Positions 9,061-19,397 are shown, counted from the first letter of the stretch. The stretch is DNA of 64,000 nt from Enterobacter sp. CC120223-11 (GCF_900215375.1 NZ_OBEF01000004.1:124001-188000); one strand, 5' to 3'. Made by a program: numbers and translations. The notes: generated by a model not told the origin, from the letters alone.

Positions 9061-10196
9061 TGACCGTTCTCCCCCCGCTTAGCCTTTACATTCATATTCC
9101 CTGGTGCGTGCAGAAATGCCCGTACTGCGACTTTAATTCGCACGCGCTGAAGGGCGAAGTGCCGCACGACGACTACGTACAGCATTTGCTGGCCGACCTG
9201 GATGCCGATGTGCCGTACGCGCAGGGACGCGAGGTAAAAACGATTTTTATCGGCGGGGGAACGCCGAGCCTGCTTTCTGGCCCGGCGATGCAAACATTGC
9301 TCGACGGCGTGCGTGCTCGCCTGAACCTGGCCGCAGACGCCGAAATCACGATGGAAGCGAACCCGGGCACGGTGGAAGCCGATCGTTTTGTGGAGTACCA
9401 GCGAGCGGGCGTGAACCGTATTTCGATTGGCGTGCAAAGCTTCAGCGAGCCGAAGCTTAAGCGTCTCGGCCGCATTCACGACTCAGACGAAGCCAAACGC
9501 GCGGCGAAGCTGGCTGAAGGTTTGGGGCTGCGCAGCTTTAACCTGGACCTGATGCACGGCCTGCCGGATCAGTCTCTGGAAGAAGCACTGGACGATTTGC
9601 GTCAGGCGATTGAACTCAACCCGCCGCATCTGTCGTGGTATCAGCTCACCATAGAACCCAACACGCTGTTCGGCTCGCGTCCGCCTAAATTGCCGGACGA
9701 CGATGCGCTGTGGGATATCTATGAGCAGGGTCATAAGCTATTGAGCGCCGCTGGCTATCAGCAGTATGAAACATCTGCCTATGCCAAACCGGGCTACCAG
9801 TGTCAGCACAATCTGAACTACTGGCGCTTTGGCGATTACCTCGGCATTGGCTGCGGCGCACACGGCAAAGTCACCTTCCCCGACGGGCGCATTCTGCGCA
9901 CCGCCAAAACCCGCCACCCGCGTGGTTTCATGGAAGGCCGCTACCTTGAACGTCAGCACGACGTAGAAACGGCAGACAAACCGTTCGAATTCTTTATGAA
10001 CCGCTTCCGTCTGCTGGAAGCCGCACCTCGCGCTGAGTTCACCGCGTTCACCGGCCTTGCGGAAACGGTCATTCGCCCGCAAATTGACGAAGCGCTCGCA
10101 CAGAATTACCTCACGGAAAGTGACACCCACTGGCAGATCACCGAACACGGCAAACTGTTCCTCAACTCCCTTCTTGAGCTGTTCCTCGCTGAATAA
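9060..10196 (+). CDS. hemW: Radical SAM heme chaperone HemW
   Basis: 378 aa radical SAM protein of the coproporphyrinogen oxidase-like family. HemW binds heme and is thought to deliver it to respiratory enzymes; it is not a true coproporphyrinogen oxidase. The [4Fe-4S] motif is Cys16-x3-Cys20-x2-Cys23 (CVQKCPYC). FIGGGTPSLL and EANPGTVE are the SAM-binding region, and the C-terminal HemW domain includes HNLNYWRFGDYLGIGCGAHG. Last gene of the yggS operon. Confidence 0.96.
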   Translation: MTVLPPLSLYIHIPWCVQKCPYCDFNSHALKGEVPHDDYVQHLLADLDADVPYAQGREVKTIFIGGGTPSLLSGPAMQTLLDGVRARLNLAADAEITMEANPGTVEADRFVEYQRAGVNRISIGVQSFSEPKLKRLGRIHDSDEAKRAAKLAEGLGLRSFNLDLMHGLPDQSLEEALDDLRQAIELNPPHLSWYQLTIEPNTLFGSRPPKLPDDDALWDIYEQGHKLLSAAGYQQYETSAYAKPGYQCQHNLNYWRFGDYLGIGCGAHGKVTFPDGRILRTAKTRHPRGFMEGRYLERQHDVETADKPFEFFMNRFRLLEAAPRAEFTAFTGLAETVIRPQIDEALAQNYLTESDTHWQITEHGKLFLNSLLELFLAE

Positions 10197-10273
10197 AGCC
10201 TGAAAGCACGAGCACGCTTCCAGTTTTCCTCCCCCTTTCTGACGGCTGTGATTTTTGCTGGCAGGGTTGGGGG

Positions 10274-10636
10274 ATGGAAAAAATTGAAGGCTACGCTCGC
10301 CAGCTAAGACGGACACTCACTCCAGAAGAGCAACGACTGTGGTATTTATTACGCAGCCGCCGTTTTGCTCATTACAAATTTCGCCGCCAGCATCCGGTGG
10401 GAAACTACATTCTTGATTTTGCCTGCTGTCAGGCGCGTCTGGCAATCGAACTGGATGGCGGTCAGCATGATGAGCAGCAATCATATGATCTGAGAAGGAC
10501 AGAATGGTTACGTCAACATGGATGGGAAGTGTTGAGATTCTGGAATAATGATTTATGGATGAATGAAAGTGCCGTGCTGGAACGAATACTTGAGGCTTTG
10601 GTTGGGCTTTTACCCTCACCCCGGCCCTCTCCCTGA
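10274..10636 (+). CDS. DUF559 endonuclease-like protein
   Basis: 120 aa protein of the DUF559 family, which has a Vsr/restriction-endonuclease-like fold. Motifs seen: LRRTLTPEEQRLWYLLRSRR, FRRQHPVGNYILDFAC and IELDGGQH, then WLRQHGWEVLRFWN, giving the Asp, Glu-x-Asp and Gln-x-His residues expected of the nuclease centre. The last residues (LLPSPRPSP) are translated from the start of the CCCTCTCCC repeat that follows, so the C-terminus has been replaced by repeat DNA. It is not part of the E. coli gene order. Function is not established. Confidence 0.8.
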   Translation: MEKIEGYARQLRRTLTPEEQRLWYLLRSRRFAHYKFRRQHPVGNYILDFACCQARLAIELDGGQHDEQQSYDLRRTEWLRQHGWEVLRFWNNDLWMNESAVLERILEALVGLLPSPRPSP

Positions 10637-10722
10637 GAGGGAGAGGGAGAAAACTAGAGTTGCTTCTGGCTCGATCGGTTCCCTCGCCCCTTTGGGGAGA
10701 GGGTTAGGGGGAGGGGAAGCGG
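10611..10722. repeat. CCCTCTCCC-type intergenic repeat, copy 1
   Basis: CCCTCACCCCGGCCCTCTCC followed by its inverted form, a spacer with TCGATCGGTTCCCTC, then CCCCTTTGGGGAGAGGGTTAG. The same modules recur at 59119-59272 in almost the same order, and a half unit lies at 4622-4648. Palindromic, noncoding, between genes, but entering the 3' end of the DUF559 gene. Confidence 0.8.
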
Positions 10723-10729
10723 CACAATC

Positions 10730-11449
10730 TTACTTCAACGACCCCACCAGCGCTTTACGACTCTCTTCCAGGGACACTACGCGGCTACAGACATCTTTGC
10801 CGAATTTCTGGAAATCAGCTTCCTGGTTTTTCCATTCGTCCTGAACGGCGGTTTGCAGGCCGCCCATGCTGCCTAAAATGCCCTGAAGTGGGTTACCGCC
10901 GCCTTTAATGACCGCTTTGGCACCCATTTCATTGATGCTGTCCTGCAACAGGCCGCCCATTGCCTGGTTCACCAGCTGCTGTCCGTCAGCACGCACCTGA
11001 TCGATGCCTTTGTAGTGGAACGTCAGGCCATCAGTTCGATGTTCGATGATGCGGTTCATCTGCTCTTTCAGCTGCGCATCAAGCTTGGTCAAACGGCCGT
11101 GCATATTGCTGCTGGCGCCAACCTGATCGGTGATGATTTTATCCAGCGCTACGCGGCTTTTATCCACGCGGGAGCGAGCGCCTTCGTCAATCCACGGCAG
11201 AGCGTTGCGCAGGTCAGACTGGTAATCTTTCGCCTGTTCGCGCTGGGCGGCGTTCAGCGTGTACTGCTTGCCGTTGAACATGACGTTGCCATCCGGCGTA
11301 ATCACCAGATTGCCGTTCTCCCCTTTCACCTGCACGGTTTGCGGGCTGAGGATCACGTCATCCTTTGGGGTCACGCTGCACTGATAATCCGCCTGAGCGG
11401 CAAAGGCGGTGACGGTAAGGGCCGCGGCCAACAGCGTTTTGCGCATCAT
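10730..11449 (-). CDS. yggN: DUF2884 periplasmic protein YggN
   Basis: 239 aa, same length as E. coli YggN. The signal peptide MMRKTLLAAALTVTAFAAQA ends before DYQCSV. The mature protein has VKGENGNLVITPDGNVMFNG and many charged helices; two Cys remain for a possible disulfide (after DYQ and in KDVCSRVV). Function unknown. The RBS is AGGAG before the start. It follows yggL on the same strand, with a hairpin terminator between them. Confidence 0.93.
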   Translation of the reverse strand: MMRKTLLAAALTVTAFAAQADYQCSVTPKDDVILSPQTVQVKGENGNLVITPDGNVMFNGKQYTLNAAQREQAKDYQSDLRNALPWIDEGARSRVDKSRVALDKIITDQVGASSNMHGRLTKLDAQLKEQMNRIIEHRTDGLTFHYKGIDQVRADGQQLVNQAMGGLLQDSINEMGAKAVIKGGGNPLQGILGSMGGLQTAVQDEWKNQEADFQKFGKDVCSRVVSLEESRKALVGSLK

Positions 11450-11472
11450 AGAAACTCCTGTAAAGACAAAAC

Positions 11473-11493
11473 GGGCCAGCGATTGCTGGCCCC
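11473..11493 (-). terminator. Intrinsic terminator after trmB-yggL
   Basis: On the minus strand, GGGCCAGC-AATC-GCTGGCCC is followed by GTTTTGTCTTT, between the yggL stop and the yggN RBS. Confidence 0.75.
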
Positions 11494-11503
11494 TTATGGT
11501 TGT

Positions 11504-11830
11504 TTAGTCCCACCAAACGTCGAAAAGTTCGCTGGTGCGTACCTCTTCGAGTTTGTTGGCTTCCAGCCATTTACGCACGATAGCCTGATGCTCTTCGGTG
11601 CATTTGCCCGTCTCTTGCAGGCACACCAGCCCTTCCCATGCCAGATAGCCGCTGCCGTCAAAGGCCAGCTTGTTTGGCTCGATCACTTCATCGATGAACT
11701 GGTCGACGGTTTTGTCGATCTGCTCAACGTCAGTGCCTTCCGGGAAACGCCATGCGACGGAAAAGCCCACTTCCTGGAATTCGTCGATGTGCATTTTCTT
11801 ACGCAGACGACGGCTACGGTTCTTCGCCAT
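11504..11830 (-). CDS. yggL: YggL family 50S ribosome-binding protein
   Basis: 108 aa, the E. coli length, beginning [20 protein letters not shown] and ending SELFDVWWD. DUF469 family; E. coli YggL has been reported to bind the 50S subunit. The basic N-terminus (RSRRLRKK) fits RNA or ribosome contact. The start overlaps the trmB stop by one base, so it is the second gene of a trmB-yggL operon. Confidence 0.94.
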   Translation of the reverse strand: MAKNRSRRLRKKMHIDEFQEVGFSVAWRFPEGTDVEQIDKTVDQFIDEVIEPNKLAFDGSGYLAWEGLVCLQETGKCTEEHQAIVRKWLEANKLEEVRTSELFDVWWD

Positions 11831-12549
11831 TATTTCACCCTCTCGAACATTAAGTCCCATACGCCGTGACCAAGACGATGGCCACGCTGTTCAAATTTGG
11901 TCACCGGACGTGAGTCCGGACGCGGTACGTAGTCGTTGCTCTCGGAGATATTTTTATACCCATCGAGGGACGACATCACTTCCAGCATGTGCTCCGCATA
12001 GGCTTCCCAGTCGGTCGCCATGTGGAAGACGCCGCCGAGCTTCAGTTTGCTTTTTACCAGCTCCGCAAAAGGTGCCTGAACGATACGGCGCTTATTATGA
12101 CGCGCTTTATGCCACGGGTCAGGGAAAAAGAGCTGCACCATGGTTAAAGAATTGTCAGGAATCATTTTGTGCAGCACTTCGACCGCGTCGTGACACATCA
12201 CGCGCAGGTTTTCCACGCCCTCTTCATGGGCCGAGGCCAGACATGCGCCCACGCCCGGCGAGTGCACTTCAATGCCTAAGAAATTCTGCTCTGGTTTCGC
12301 CTTCGCCATGGTGACCAGCGAAGCGCCCATACCAAAGCCGATTTCCAGTGTGGTTGGCGCATCGCGGCCAAACAGCTCGACAAAATCGACAGGGGCTTCG
12401 CTGAACTCAACGCCCATCACCGGCCAATAGTTGTCCAGCGCGTGCTGCTGCCCTTTGGTCAGGCGGCCCTGACGGCGGACAAAGCTACGAATACGGCGCA
12501 GCGGGCGGCCGTTTTCATCAAATTCCGGTGAAATGACGTCGTTGTTCAT
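11830..12549 (-). CDS. trmB: tRNA (guanine46-N7)-methyltransferase TrmB
   Basis: 239 aa SAM-dependent enzyme making m7G46 in tRNA variable loops. The start [19 protein letters not shown] is set by alignment to the family; the open frame runs 16 codons further without support. Motif I is [12 protein letters not shown], followed by [29 protein letters not shown] (catalytic/tRNA region) and [17 protein letters not shown]. Divergent from mutY across 143 bp. Confidence 0.96.
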   Translation of the reverse strand: MNNDVISPEFDENGRPLRRIRSFVRRQGRLTKGQQHALDNYWPVMGVEFSEAPVDFVELFGRDAPTTLEIGFGMGASLVTMAKAKPEQNFLGIEVHSPGVGACLASAHEEGVENLRVMCHDAVEVLHKMIPDNSLTMVQLFFPDPWHKARHNKRRIVQAPFAELVKSKLKLGGVFHMATDWEAYAEHMLEVMSSLDGYKNISESNDYVPRPDSRPVTKFEQRGHRLGHGVWDLMFERVK

Positions 12550-12692
12550 AAAAATCTGTCTACCTGATGAATGCTGAAGGAAACGGGCATTATCCAAACT
12601 CAGGCGAAGTATGCAAGCCTGGGAAAGATCCGGTTTACAGCCCGGTGTCGCTGTGCTGCAATCTGCGTCCCTGATACAGCGGAACGGTCGCT

Positions 12693-13745
12693 ATGCAAGC
12701 CTCACAATTTTCAGCCCAGGTGCTGGACTGGTACGACAAATATGGGCGTAAGACCCTGCCATGGCAAAGCGAGAAGACGCCGTACAAAGTATGGCTCTCC
12801 GAGGTGATGTTGCAACAAACGCAGGTTGCCACCGTTATCCCTTATTTTGAACGCTTTATGGCGCGCTTCCCGACCGTGACCGATCTGGCCAATGCACCGC
12901 TCGATGAAGTGCTGCATTTATGGACCGGCCTTGGCTATTACGCCCGCGCGCGCAATCTGCATAAAGCCGCGCAGCAGGTCGCCACGCTGCACAACGGCAA
13001 ATTCCCGGAAACGTTTGAAGAAGTGGCCGATTTGCCCGGCGTCGGGCGCTCCACTGCAGGCGCGGTGCTTTCGCTCTCTCTTGGCAAACACTTCCCCATT
13101 CTCGACGGTAACGTCAAACGTGTGCTGGCCCGCTGCTATGCGGTGGACGGCTGGCCGGGCAAGAAAGAAGTGGAAAAAAAGCTGTGGGAAATCAGCGAAG
13201 ACGTAACGCCCGCCAAAGGCGTGGAGCGCTTCAATCAGGCGATGATGGATTTAGGCGCGATGGTCTGCACCCGTTCAAAACCGAAATGCGAACTTTGCCC
13301 ACTGAGCAACGGCTGTAAGGCCTATGCCAGCCACAGCTGGGCGCAGTATCCTGGCAAGAAGCCGAAGCAGACGCTGCCAGAGCGCACAGGCTATTTCCTG
13401 CTTATGCAGCACGAAGACGAAGTGCTTTTGCTGCAGCGCCCGCCAAGCGGCCTGTGGGGCGGCCTGTTCTGCTTCCCACAGTTTGCCACCGAAGAAGAAC
13501 TTCGCGAGTGGCTCGCGGTACGGCAAATTGACGCAGAGAAGCTTGAGCAGCAGACCGCCTTCCGCCACACCTTCAGCCATTTCCACCTGGATATTGTGCC
13601 AATGTGGCTCAGCGTGCACTCCGTTGGCGGATGCATGGATGAAGGCAGCGCTCTCTGGTATAACTTAGCCCAGCCGCCTTCCGTCGGGCTTGCAGCCCCC
13701 GTGGAACGACTGTTACAGCAGTTACGCACCGGCGCTCTGGTTTGA
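12693..13745 (+). CDS. mutY: Adenine DNA glycosylase MutY
   Basis: 350 aa, identical in length to the E. coli enzyme, which removes A mispaired with 8-oxoG. Catalytic Glu37 ([10 protein letters not shown]) and Asp138 (PILDGNVKR) are present, with the HhH motif [11 protein letters not shown] between them. The [4Fe-4S] cluster ligands are Cys192, Cys199, Cys202 and Cys208 in C-x6-C-x2-C-x5-C. The C-terminal NUDIX-like domain that reads 8-oxoG is complete. Followed by yggX and mltC as in E. coli. Confidence 0.97.
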   Translation: MQASQFSAQVLDWYDKYGRKTLPWQSEKTPYKVWLSEVMLQQTQVATVIPYFERFMARFPTVTDLANAPLDEVLHLWTGLGYYARARNLHKAAQQVATLHNGKFPETFEEVADLPGVGRSTAGAVLSLSLGKHFPILDGNVKRVLARCYAVDGWPGKKEVEKKLWEISEDVTPAKGVERFNQAMMDLGAMVCTRSKPKCELCPLSNGCKAYASHSWAQYPGKKPKQTLPERTGYFLLMQHEDEVLLLQRPPSGLWGGLFCFPQFATEEELREWLAVRQIDAEKLEQQTAFRHTFSHFHLDIVPMWLSVHSVGGCMDEGSALWYNLAQPPSVGLAAPVERLLQQLRTGALV

Positions 13746-13758
13746 GCGACGGACATAA

Positions 13759-14045
<287 letters not shown>

Positions 14046-14046
<1 letters not shown>

Positions 14047-14066
14047 GGGCCCGACGGCCCTTTTTT
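14046..14066 (+). terminator. Intrinsic terminator after yggX
   Basis: AGGGCCCGACGGCCCT-type hairpin followed by TTTTTT, starting at the yggX stop codon, 28 bp before mltC. Confidence 0.85.
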
Positions 14067-14093
14067 ATCACCACAACACGAACGCCCGGAATG

Positions 14094-15173
14094 ATGAAAA
14101 AATATTTAGCGCTGGCCCTGATTGCGCCGTTGCTCATTTCGTGTTCAGGCTCGAAAAAGGGAACGCCCTTTAACGAAGCCTGGGTTAAGGACACCAACGG
14201 TTTTGACATTCTGATGGGCCAGTTCGCCCATAACATCGAAAACATCTGGGGATACAACGAAGTTCTGGTCGCCGGACCGAAGGACTACGTGAAGTATTCT
14301 GATCAGTATTACACCCGCAGCCACATCAACTTTGATGCCGGCACCATCACCTTTGAAACTATCGCGGGCACCGACCCGACTGGCCGCCTGCGCCAGACCA
14401 TCATCAAAACGCTGCTGATGGGCGACGATCCGGGCTCGGTCGATCTCTATTCCGACGCCGACGACATTCAGATTTCCAAAGAGCCGTTCCTCTACGGCCA
14501 GGTAGTGGACAACACCGGACAGCCGATACGCTGGCAGGGGCGCGCGTCAAACTACGCCGACTGGCTGTTACAGAACCGCCTGAAAAGCCGCAACAACGGG
14601 CTGCACATTATCTACAGCGTGACCATCAACCTGGTGCCAAACCATCTCGACAAACGTGCACACAAGTACATGGGAATGGTGCGCCAGGCGTCGCTAAAAT
14701 ACGGCGTGGACTCGTCATTGATCCTGGCAATTATGCAGACAGAATCCTCCTTCAACCCGTATGCCGTCAGCAATTCTGATGCGCTGGGTCTGATGCAGGT
14801 TGTGCAGCACACCGCCGGGAAAGACGTGTACAAAGCGCAGGGGAAATCCGGTACGCCAAGCCGCAGTTTCCTGTTCGACCCGGCCAGCAATATCGACACT
14901 GGCACCGCCTATCTGGCGATGCTGAACAACGTCTATCTGAGCAGCATTGATAACCCAACGTCGCGCCGCTATGCGGTGATCACCGCCTACAACGGCGGCG
15001 CGGGCAGCGTGCTGCGCGTGTTCTCCAGCGATAAAGTCCAGGCGGCGAACATTATCAACAGCATGGCACCGGGCGACGTCTATCAGACGCTGACCACCCG
15101 CCACCCTTCTGCCGAGTCGCGTCGCTATCTGTACAAAGTGAACAACACGCAGAAAAGCTATCGCCGCAAATAA
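14094..15173 (+). CDS. mltC: Membrane-bound lytic murein transglycosylase C
   Basis: 359 aa outer-membrane lipoprotein that cleaves peptidoglycan between MurNAc and GlcNAc, leaving 1,6-anhydro ends. Lipobox LLISC places the lipidated Cys17. An N-terminal DUF3393 region precedes the SLT (GH23-like) domain, whose catalytic Glu is in [13 protein letters not shown], followed by SDALGLMQV and AYNGGAGSV. Two adjacent ATG codons are possible starts (14091 and 14094); the second gives the E. coli N-terminus [12 protein letters not shown]. Confidence 0.95.
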   Translation: MKKYLALALIAPLLISCSGSKKGTPFNEAWVKDTNGFDILMGQFAHNIENIWGYNEVLVAGPKDYVKYSDQYYTRSHINFDAGTITFETIAGTDPTGRLRQTIIKTLLMGDDPGSVDLYSDADDIQISKEPFLYGQVVDNTGQPIRWQGRASNYADWLLQNRLKSRNNGLHIIYSVTINLVPNHLDKRAHKYMGMVRQASLKYGVDSSLILAIMQTESSFNPYAVSNSDALGLMQVVQHTAGKDVYKAQGKSGTPSRSFLFDPASNIDTGTAYLAMLNNVYLSSIDNPTSRRYAVITAYNGGAGSVLRVFSSDKVQAANIINSMAPGDVYQTLTTRHPSAESRRYLYKVNNTQKSYRRK

Positions 15174-15188
15174 GTTCCTCTCTCCAGA

Positions 15189-15207
15189 CAGGCCCATTTT
15201 GGGCCTG
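15189..15207 (+). terminator. Hairpin after mltC
   Basis: CAGGCCC-ATTTT-GGGCCTG perfect stem shortly after the mltC stop codon, followed by CTCTCAGAC rather than a T run, so efficiency is uncertain. Confidence 0.6.
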
Positions 15208-15404
15208 CTCTCAGACGCTCCCCTCGAACCCGCCATACGAAAATGTTATTTGCGTCACTTTTCCACTCTGCAAAAGAATAAACATTGCATTTATTCGTGG
15301 GACTTAACAAAAAATCAGCGGGCACCTCGATAGAATCGCATCAAATACAGCCCATAAATGTTCCCATAACAACACGCAACCAGTCACTTTGTGAGGAAAA
15401 TAAC

Positions 15405-16667
15405 ATGAACCTTAAGCTGCAGCTTAAAATACTGTCGTTCCTGCAGTTCTGCCTTTGGGGGAGTTGGCTGACGACCCTTGGCTCCTATATGTTCGTCACG
15501 CTCAAATTTGACGGCGCATCCATTGGTGCCGTTTATAGTTCACTGGGGATTGCCGCCGTGCTGATGCCGACCCTGCTCGGGATCGTGGCGGATAAATGGA
15601 TCAGCGCCAAATGGGTGTATGCGTTCTGCCACCTCGTCGGCGCAGGCACGCTCTTTATGGCCGCATCTGTCACCACGCCAGGTGAGATGTTTATGATTAT
15701 TCTGCTCAACTCGCTGGCCTATATGCCGACGCTTGGGCTGGTCAATACCATCTCCTACTACCGCCTGAAATCTGCGGGGCTGGATATCGTCACCGACTTC
15801 CCGCCAATCCGCATCTGGGGCACCATCGGCTTTATTATGGCAATGTGGGCGGTGAGCTTCTCCGGCTTCGAACTGAGCCATATGCAGTTGTACATCGGCG
15901 CGGCGCTGTCGCTGGTGCTGGCACTGTTCACCCTGACGCTGCCGCATATTCCGGTCTCTAATCAGCAGCAAAAACAGAGCTGGAGCAGCATGCTCGGCCT
16001 CGATGCCTTCGCGCTGTTCAAAAACAAACGCATGGCGATTTTCTTTATCTTCTCCATGATGCTCGGCGCAGAGCTACAAATCACCAACATGTTCGGCAAC
16101 ACCTTCCTGCACAGCTTCGATAAAGATCCGCTGTTCTCCGGCAGCTTTATCGTGCAGCACGCCTCGGTGATGATGTCGATTTCGCAGATCTCCGAAACGT
16201 TGTTCATTCTGACCATTCCGTTCTTCTTAAGCCGCTACGGCATTAAGAACGTCATGCTGATCAGTATTTTTGCGTGGATGCTGCGCTTCGGCCTGTTCGC
16301 TTACGGTGACCCGACGCCGTTCGGCACCGTGCTGCTGGTTCTGTCGATGATTGTTTACGGCTGCGCCTTCGACTTCTTCAATATCTCAGGCTCGGTGTTT
16401 GTGGAAAAAGAAGTGAAGCCGGAAATCCGCGCCAGCGCGCAGGGCATGTTCCTGATGATGACCAACGGCTTCGGCTGTATTCTGGGCGGGATTGTCAGCG
16501 GTAAAGTGGTGGAGATGTACACCACCAGCGGCATTACCGACTGGAAGAGCGTGTGGCTGATTTTCGCTGCTTACTCGCTGGTGCTGGCCTTCGCCTTCGT
16601 GGCGCTGTTCAAGTACAAACACGTCCGCACTCCGGCAGGTACTCAGCCGCAGTCCGTTGCGCACTAG
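15405..16667 (+). CDS. nupG: Nucleoside:H+ symporter NupG
   Basis: 420 aa NHS-family MFS permease with about 12 transmembrane helices that imports purine and pyrimidine nucleosides with protons. The start MNLKLQLKILSFLQFCLWGSWL follows TGAGGAAAATAAC and matches E. coli NupG; the open frame extends 40 codons upstream without support. Conserved blocks include YMPTLGLVNTISYYRL, DFPPIRIWGTIGFIMAMW and FFNISGSVFVEKEV. The 230-bp upstream region probably holds its promoter; no clear CytR/CRP or DeoR site was identified by eye. Confidence 0.96.
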   Translation: MNLKLQLKILSFLQFCLWGSWLTTLGSYMFVTLKFDGASIGAVYSSLGIAAVLMPTLLGIVADKWISAKWVYAFCHLVGAGTLFMAASVTTPGEMFMIILLNSLAYMPTLGLVNTISYYRLKSAGLDIVTDFPPIRIWGTIGFIMAMWAVSFSGFELSHMQLYIGAALSLVLALFTLTLPHIPVSNQQQKQSWSSMLGLDAFALFKNKRMAIFFIFSMMLGAELQITNMFGNTFLHSFDKDPLFSGSFIVQHASVMMSISQISETLFILTIPFFLSRYGIKNVMLISIFAWMLRFGLFAYGDPTPFGTVLLVLSMIVYGCAFDFFNISGSVFVEKEVKPEIRASAQGMFLMMTNGFGCILGGIVSGKVVEMYTTSGITDWKSVWLIFAAYSLVLAFAFVALFKYKHVRTPAGTQPQSVAH

Positions 16668-16679
16668 TCCCTCTGACTT

Positions 16680-16705
16680 GCCCGGCGGCGCTTCGCTTGC
16701 CGGGC
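16680..16705. repeat. REP element between nupG and speC
   Basis: GCCCGGCGGCGC-TTC-GCTTGCCGGGC palindrome between two convergent genes, same family as the repeats at 354 and 50484. Confidence 0.8.
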
Positions 16706-16725
16706 ATACACATCGCCATCCTACA

Positions 16726-18861
16726 TTACTTCAGAACATACCCGTAAAGCCGCTTAATGCCGTCAGCATCTTTCTCACTGTAAACGCCCTGCAATTCCGG
16801 TGAGAAGCCTGGCAGCATGTTCACGCCCTCCTCCAGCGCCAGGAAGTAACGCTGCACCGCCCCGCCCCAGATTTCTCCCGGCACCACGCACAGCACGCCC
16901 GGCGGGTAAGGCAGCGCGCCTTCGGCGGCAATACGCCCTTCGGCCTCACTCAGGCGCACCAGCTCCACGTTGCCGCGAATAAACTCGATATTGGCGTCCT
17001 GCGGGTTCATCACCACCGCCGGGAAGCTCGCCTTGCGGAACATCGCCTTTTGCAGATCCTTCACGTCAAAGCTGACGTAGAGGTCGTGCATTTCCTGGCA
17101 CAGCTGGCGAAGGGTGTAGTCGCGATAGCGCACCGGGTATTTGTTGTAAATCGTCGGCAGCACGTCGGCAAGCGGCGTGTCGTCCTCGATATGCTGTTCG
17201 AACTGGCCAAGCATCGCCACCAGCCGCGCCAGCTTCTCCGTGCTTTCGGCAGGCGTCAGCAGGAACAGGATCGAGTTGAGATCGCACTTCTCCGGCACGA
17301 TGCCGTTTTCACGCAGGTAGTGGGCAAGGATGGTCGCCGGGATGCCGAAATCGGTGTATTCCCCGCTGTCGGCATCAATGCCCGGCGTGGTCAGCAGCAG
17401 CTTGCACGGATCGACAAAATACTGGTCCTGCGCGTAGCCCTCAAACCCGTGCCAGCGGTCGCCCGGCCCGAAGCTGAAGAAGCGACGCTCTTTCGCAATA
17501 GTCTCTGTCGCGTGATCCTGCCACGGACGCCCCGCCACCGTCGGCGGAATAAACGGCTGGATCATCTTGCAGTTAGCAATAATCGCCTTGCGCGCTTCGA
17601 TACCAACCGCCACGCACTCCGCCCACAGGCGGCGGCCGCTTTCGCCTTCATGAATTTTGGCATTCACGTCCAGCGCGGCAAACAGCGGGTAAAACGGGCT
17701 CGTCGAGGCGTGCAGCATGTAGGCATTATTCAGCCGCTTATAAGGACAGAAGCGTGCTTGCCCACGGATGTGGTTATCCTTTTTGTGGATCTGCGAGGTC
17801 TGCGAAAAACCGGCCTGCTGCTTGTGCACGGACTGAGTCACAAAAATGCCAGGGTCGTTCTCATTGAGATCCAGCAGCAGCGGCGAGCAGTCCGCCATCA
17901 TCGGAATAAACTGCTCATAGCCGACCCAGGCTGAATCAAACAGGATGTAATCGCAGAGATGACCGATTTTGTCGACGACCTGGCGGGCGTTGTAAATCGT
18001 GCCGTCGTAGGTGCCAAGCTGAATCACCGCCAGGCGGAACGGTCGTGCTTCTGCGGCCTTCTCCGGAGCCACCTCACGAATCAGATCGCGCAGGTATTTG
18101 TCATCAAAGCAGTGCTCATCAATCCCGCCGATAAAACCAAAGGGATTACGGGCCGCTTCCAGATAGACAGGCGTGGCGCCCGCCTGAATTAACGCCCCGT
18201 GATGGTTGGATTTGTGGTTATTGCGGTCAAATAACACCAGGTCTCCGCGGGTCAGCAGCGCATTGGTCACCACTTTATTCGCCGCCGATGTGCCGTTCAG
18301 CACAAACCAGGTTTTGTCTGCGTTAAAGACTTTAGCCGCAAATTTCTGCGCCCGCTTCGCCGCACCTTCATGGATTAACAGATCGCCGAGTTTCACATCA
18401 GCGTTGCACATATCGGCACGGAAAATGTTCTCGCCGAAGAAATCATAGAACTGACGACCGGCCGGATGCTTCTTAAAGAACTCGCCGTGCTGATGGCCCG
18501 GGCAGGCGAACGTGCTGTTGCCCATTTCGACGTACTGCGTCAGGGTATCGAAGAACGGCGGCAGTAAGGTTTCTTCATAGCGCGTCGCGGCCGCTTCCAG
18601 CTCCAGCCACTGCTGCACGCTGCCGTCGATCACGGCACTTACGCCCTCGGGCGCATCGCCTGGCGTTTCAGAAAACAGGAATACCGGCAGATTAAAGCCG
18701 GTGCGCTTCAGTAAGGTCAACATGCCGCTGCGGCTGTCAGCTGCGGTAACGACAACAGCCGCCACGTCGGTAAAGTCGGTGCTGTCCAGTGCCACCACGC
18801 GACGATGAGTGGAAAGACGGGAGACAAGCTCGTGGCTTGCGGCGATGTGCAATGATTTCAT
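16726..18861 (-). CDS. speC: Constitutive ornithine decarboxylase
   Basis: 711 aa, the E. coli SpeC length, a PLP enzyme of the prokaryotic fold-type I Orn/Lys/Arg decarboxylase family that makes putrescine from ornithine. The PLP lysine is Lys347 in TQSVHKQQAG; GTSAANKVV and FDSAWVGYEQF are other cofactor-pocket blocks. An N-terminal response-regulator-like wing domain and a C-terminal domain are complete. The start MKSLHIAASHELVSRL is set by alignment, although the frame is open for 99 more codons upstream. The substrate ornithine is shared with the OlsF-like enzyme at 41326. Confidence 0.96.
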   Translation of the reverse strand: MKSLHIAASHELVSRLSTHRRVVALDSTDFTDVAAVVVTAADSRSGMLTLLKRTGFNLPVFLFSETPGDAPEGVSAVIDGSVQQWLELEAAATRYEETLLPPFFDTLTQYVEMGNSTFACPGHQHGEFFKKHPAGRQFYDFFGENIFRADMCNADVKLGDLLIHEGAAKRAQKFAAKVFNADKTWFVLNGTSAANKVVTNALLTRGDLVLFDRNNHKSNHHGALIQAGATPVYLEAARNPFGFIGGIDEHCFDDKYLRDLIREVAPEKAAEARPFRLAVIQLGTYDGTIYNARQVVDKIGHLCDYILFDSAWVGYEQFIPMMADCSPLLLDLNENDPGIFVTQSVHKQQAGFSQTSQIHKKDNHIRGQARFCPYKRLNNAYMLHASTSPFYPLFAALDVNAKIHEGESGRRLWAECVAVGIEARKAIIANCKMIQPFIPPTVAGRPWQDHATETIAKERRFFSFGPGDRWHGFEGYAQDQYFVDPCKLLLTTPGIDADSGEYTDFGIPATILAHYLRENGIVPEKCDLNSILFLLTPAESTEKLARLVAMLGQFEQHIEDDTPLADVLPTIYNKYPVRYRDYTLRQLCQEMHDLYVSFDVKDLQKAMFRKASFPAVVMNPQDANIEFIRGNVELVRLSEAEGRIAAEGALPYPPGVLCVVPGEIWGGAVQRYFLALEEGVNMLPGFSPELQGVYSEKDADGIKRLYGYVLK

Positions 18862-19397
18862 AAGCGCGACTACCCAAATCGGGAGAGTAAAAGGCCCGGG
18901 CATGACAGCTATCACGCCCACAATGTGTCCGGGTCTGACTGGTGACCAGCTCCGACCGCCAGACATCAGTAAAAGCAGACAGGCTCTGATTTTACTGCTG
19001 TCCTGCAGTGAGCGTACGTTTGCCTCACCGCATGGTGAGCATAGAAGATTCTGCGAGGATACGGGAACGCCTTCGCGGCAGCGCGAAGCGAGTCTGGCAA
19101 CGATGTCTGACGATAAACATACTGGCGCCCCGGTGTATGAAGGAGAAAATTCGCGCAATGATTACACCTTTCACCAGGAGGCGCAAGATGAAATCTATAT
19201 GCACTTTTCCACCATCAAAAGGCCAAATCGCGCGGATAAAACCAATATAAATTCAGCTATTACGCATAAAAACCAGGACCAATGAACCTGACAACAGTCG
19301 GCATTGTTGTGAAAATGGTGAGAGTTTGCGCACTCTGTCGCGAAACGCATAAATTTCATTGACGACGCCTGCCGAATCTAGTTTAATGCGCCCCGTT
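18862..19397. other. speC upstream region up to tRNA-Phe
   Basis: 536 bp with no supportable gene. In E. coli yqgA lies between speC and the tRNA; no yqgA-like reading frame is seen here. The speC side contains one clear stem (18967-18997) about 105 bases before the start codon, which would lie in the 5' leader if the promoter is further out. Open frames here have no RBS or family look. Confidence 0.6.
18967..18997 (-). promoter_or_regulatory. Hairpin in the speC 5' region
   Basis: Perfect 8-bp inverted repeat CAGTAAAA / TTTTACTG with a 15-base loop. Read on the speC strand it ends in TTTTACTG, so it could be a leader stem or an attenuator-like structure. No function is known. Confidence 0.4.

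Noticed and set aside
18809..19285. 158-residue frame between speC and tRNA-Phe as a possible yqgA
   Set aside because: Hydrophilic and low-complexity, while YqgA is a multi-helix membrane protein; it also overlaps the speC start region.
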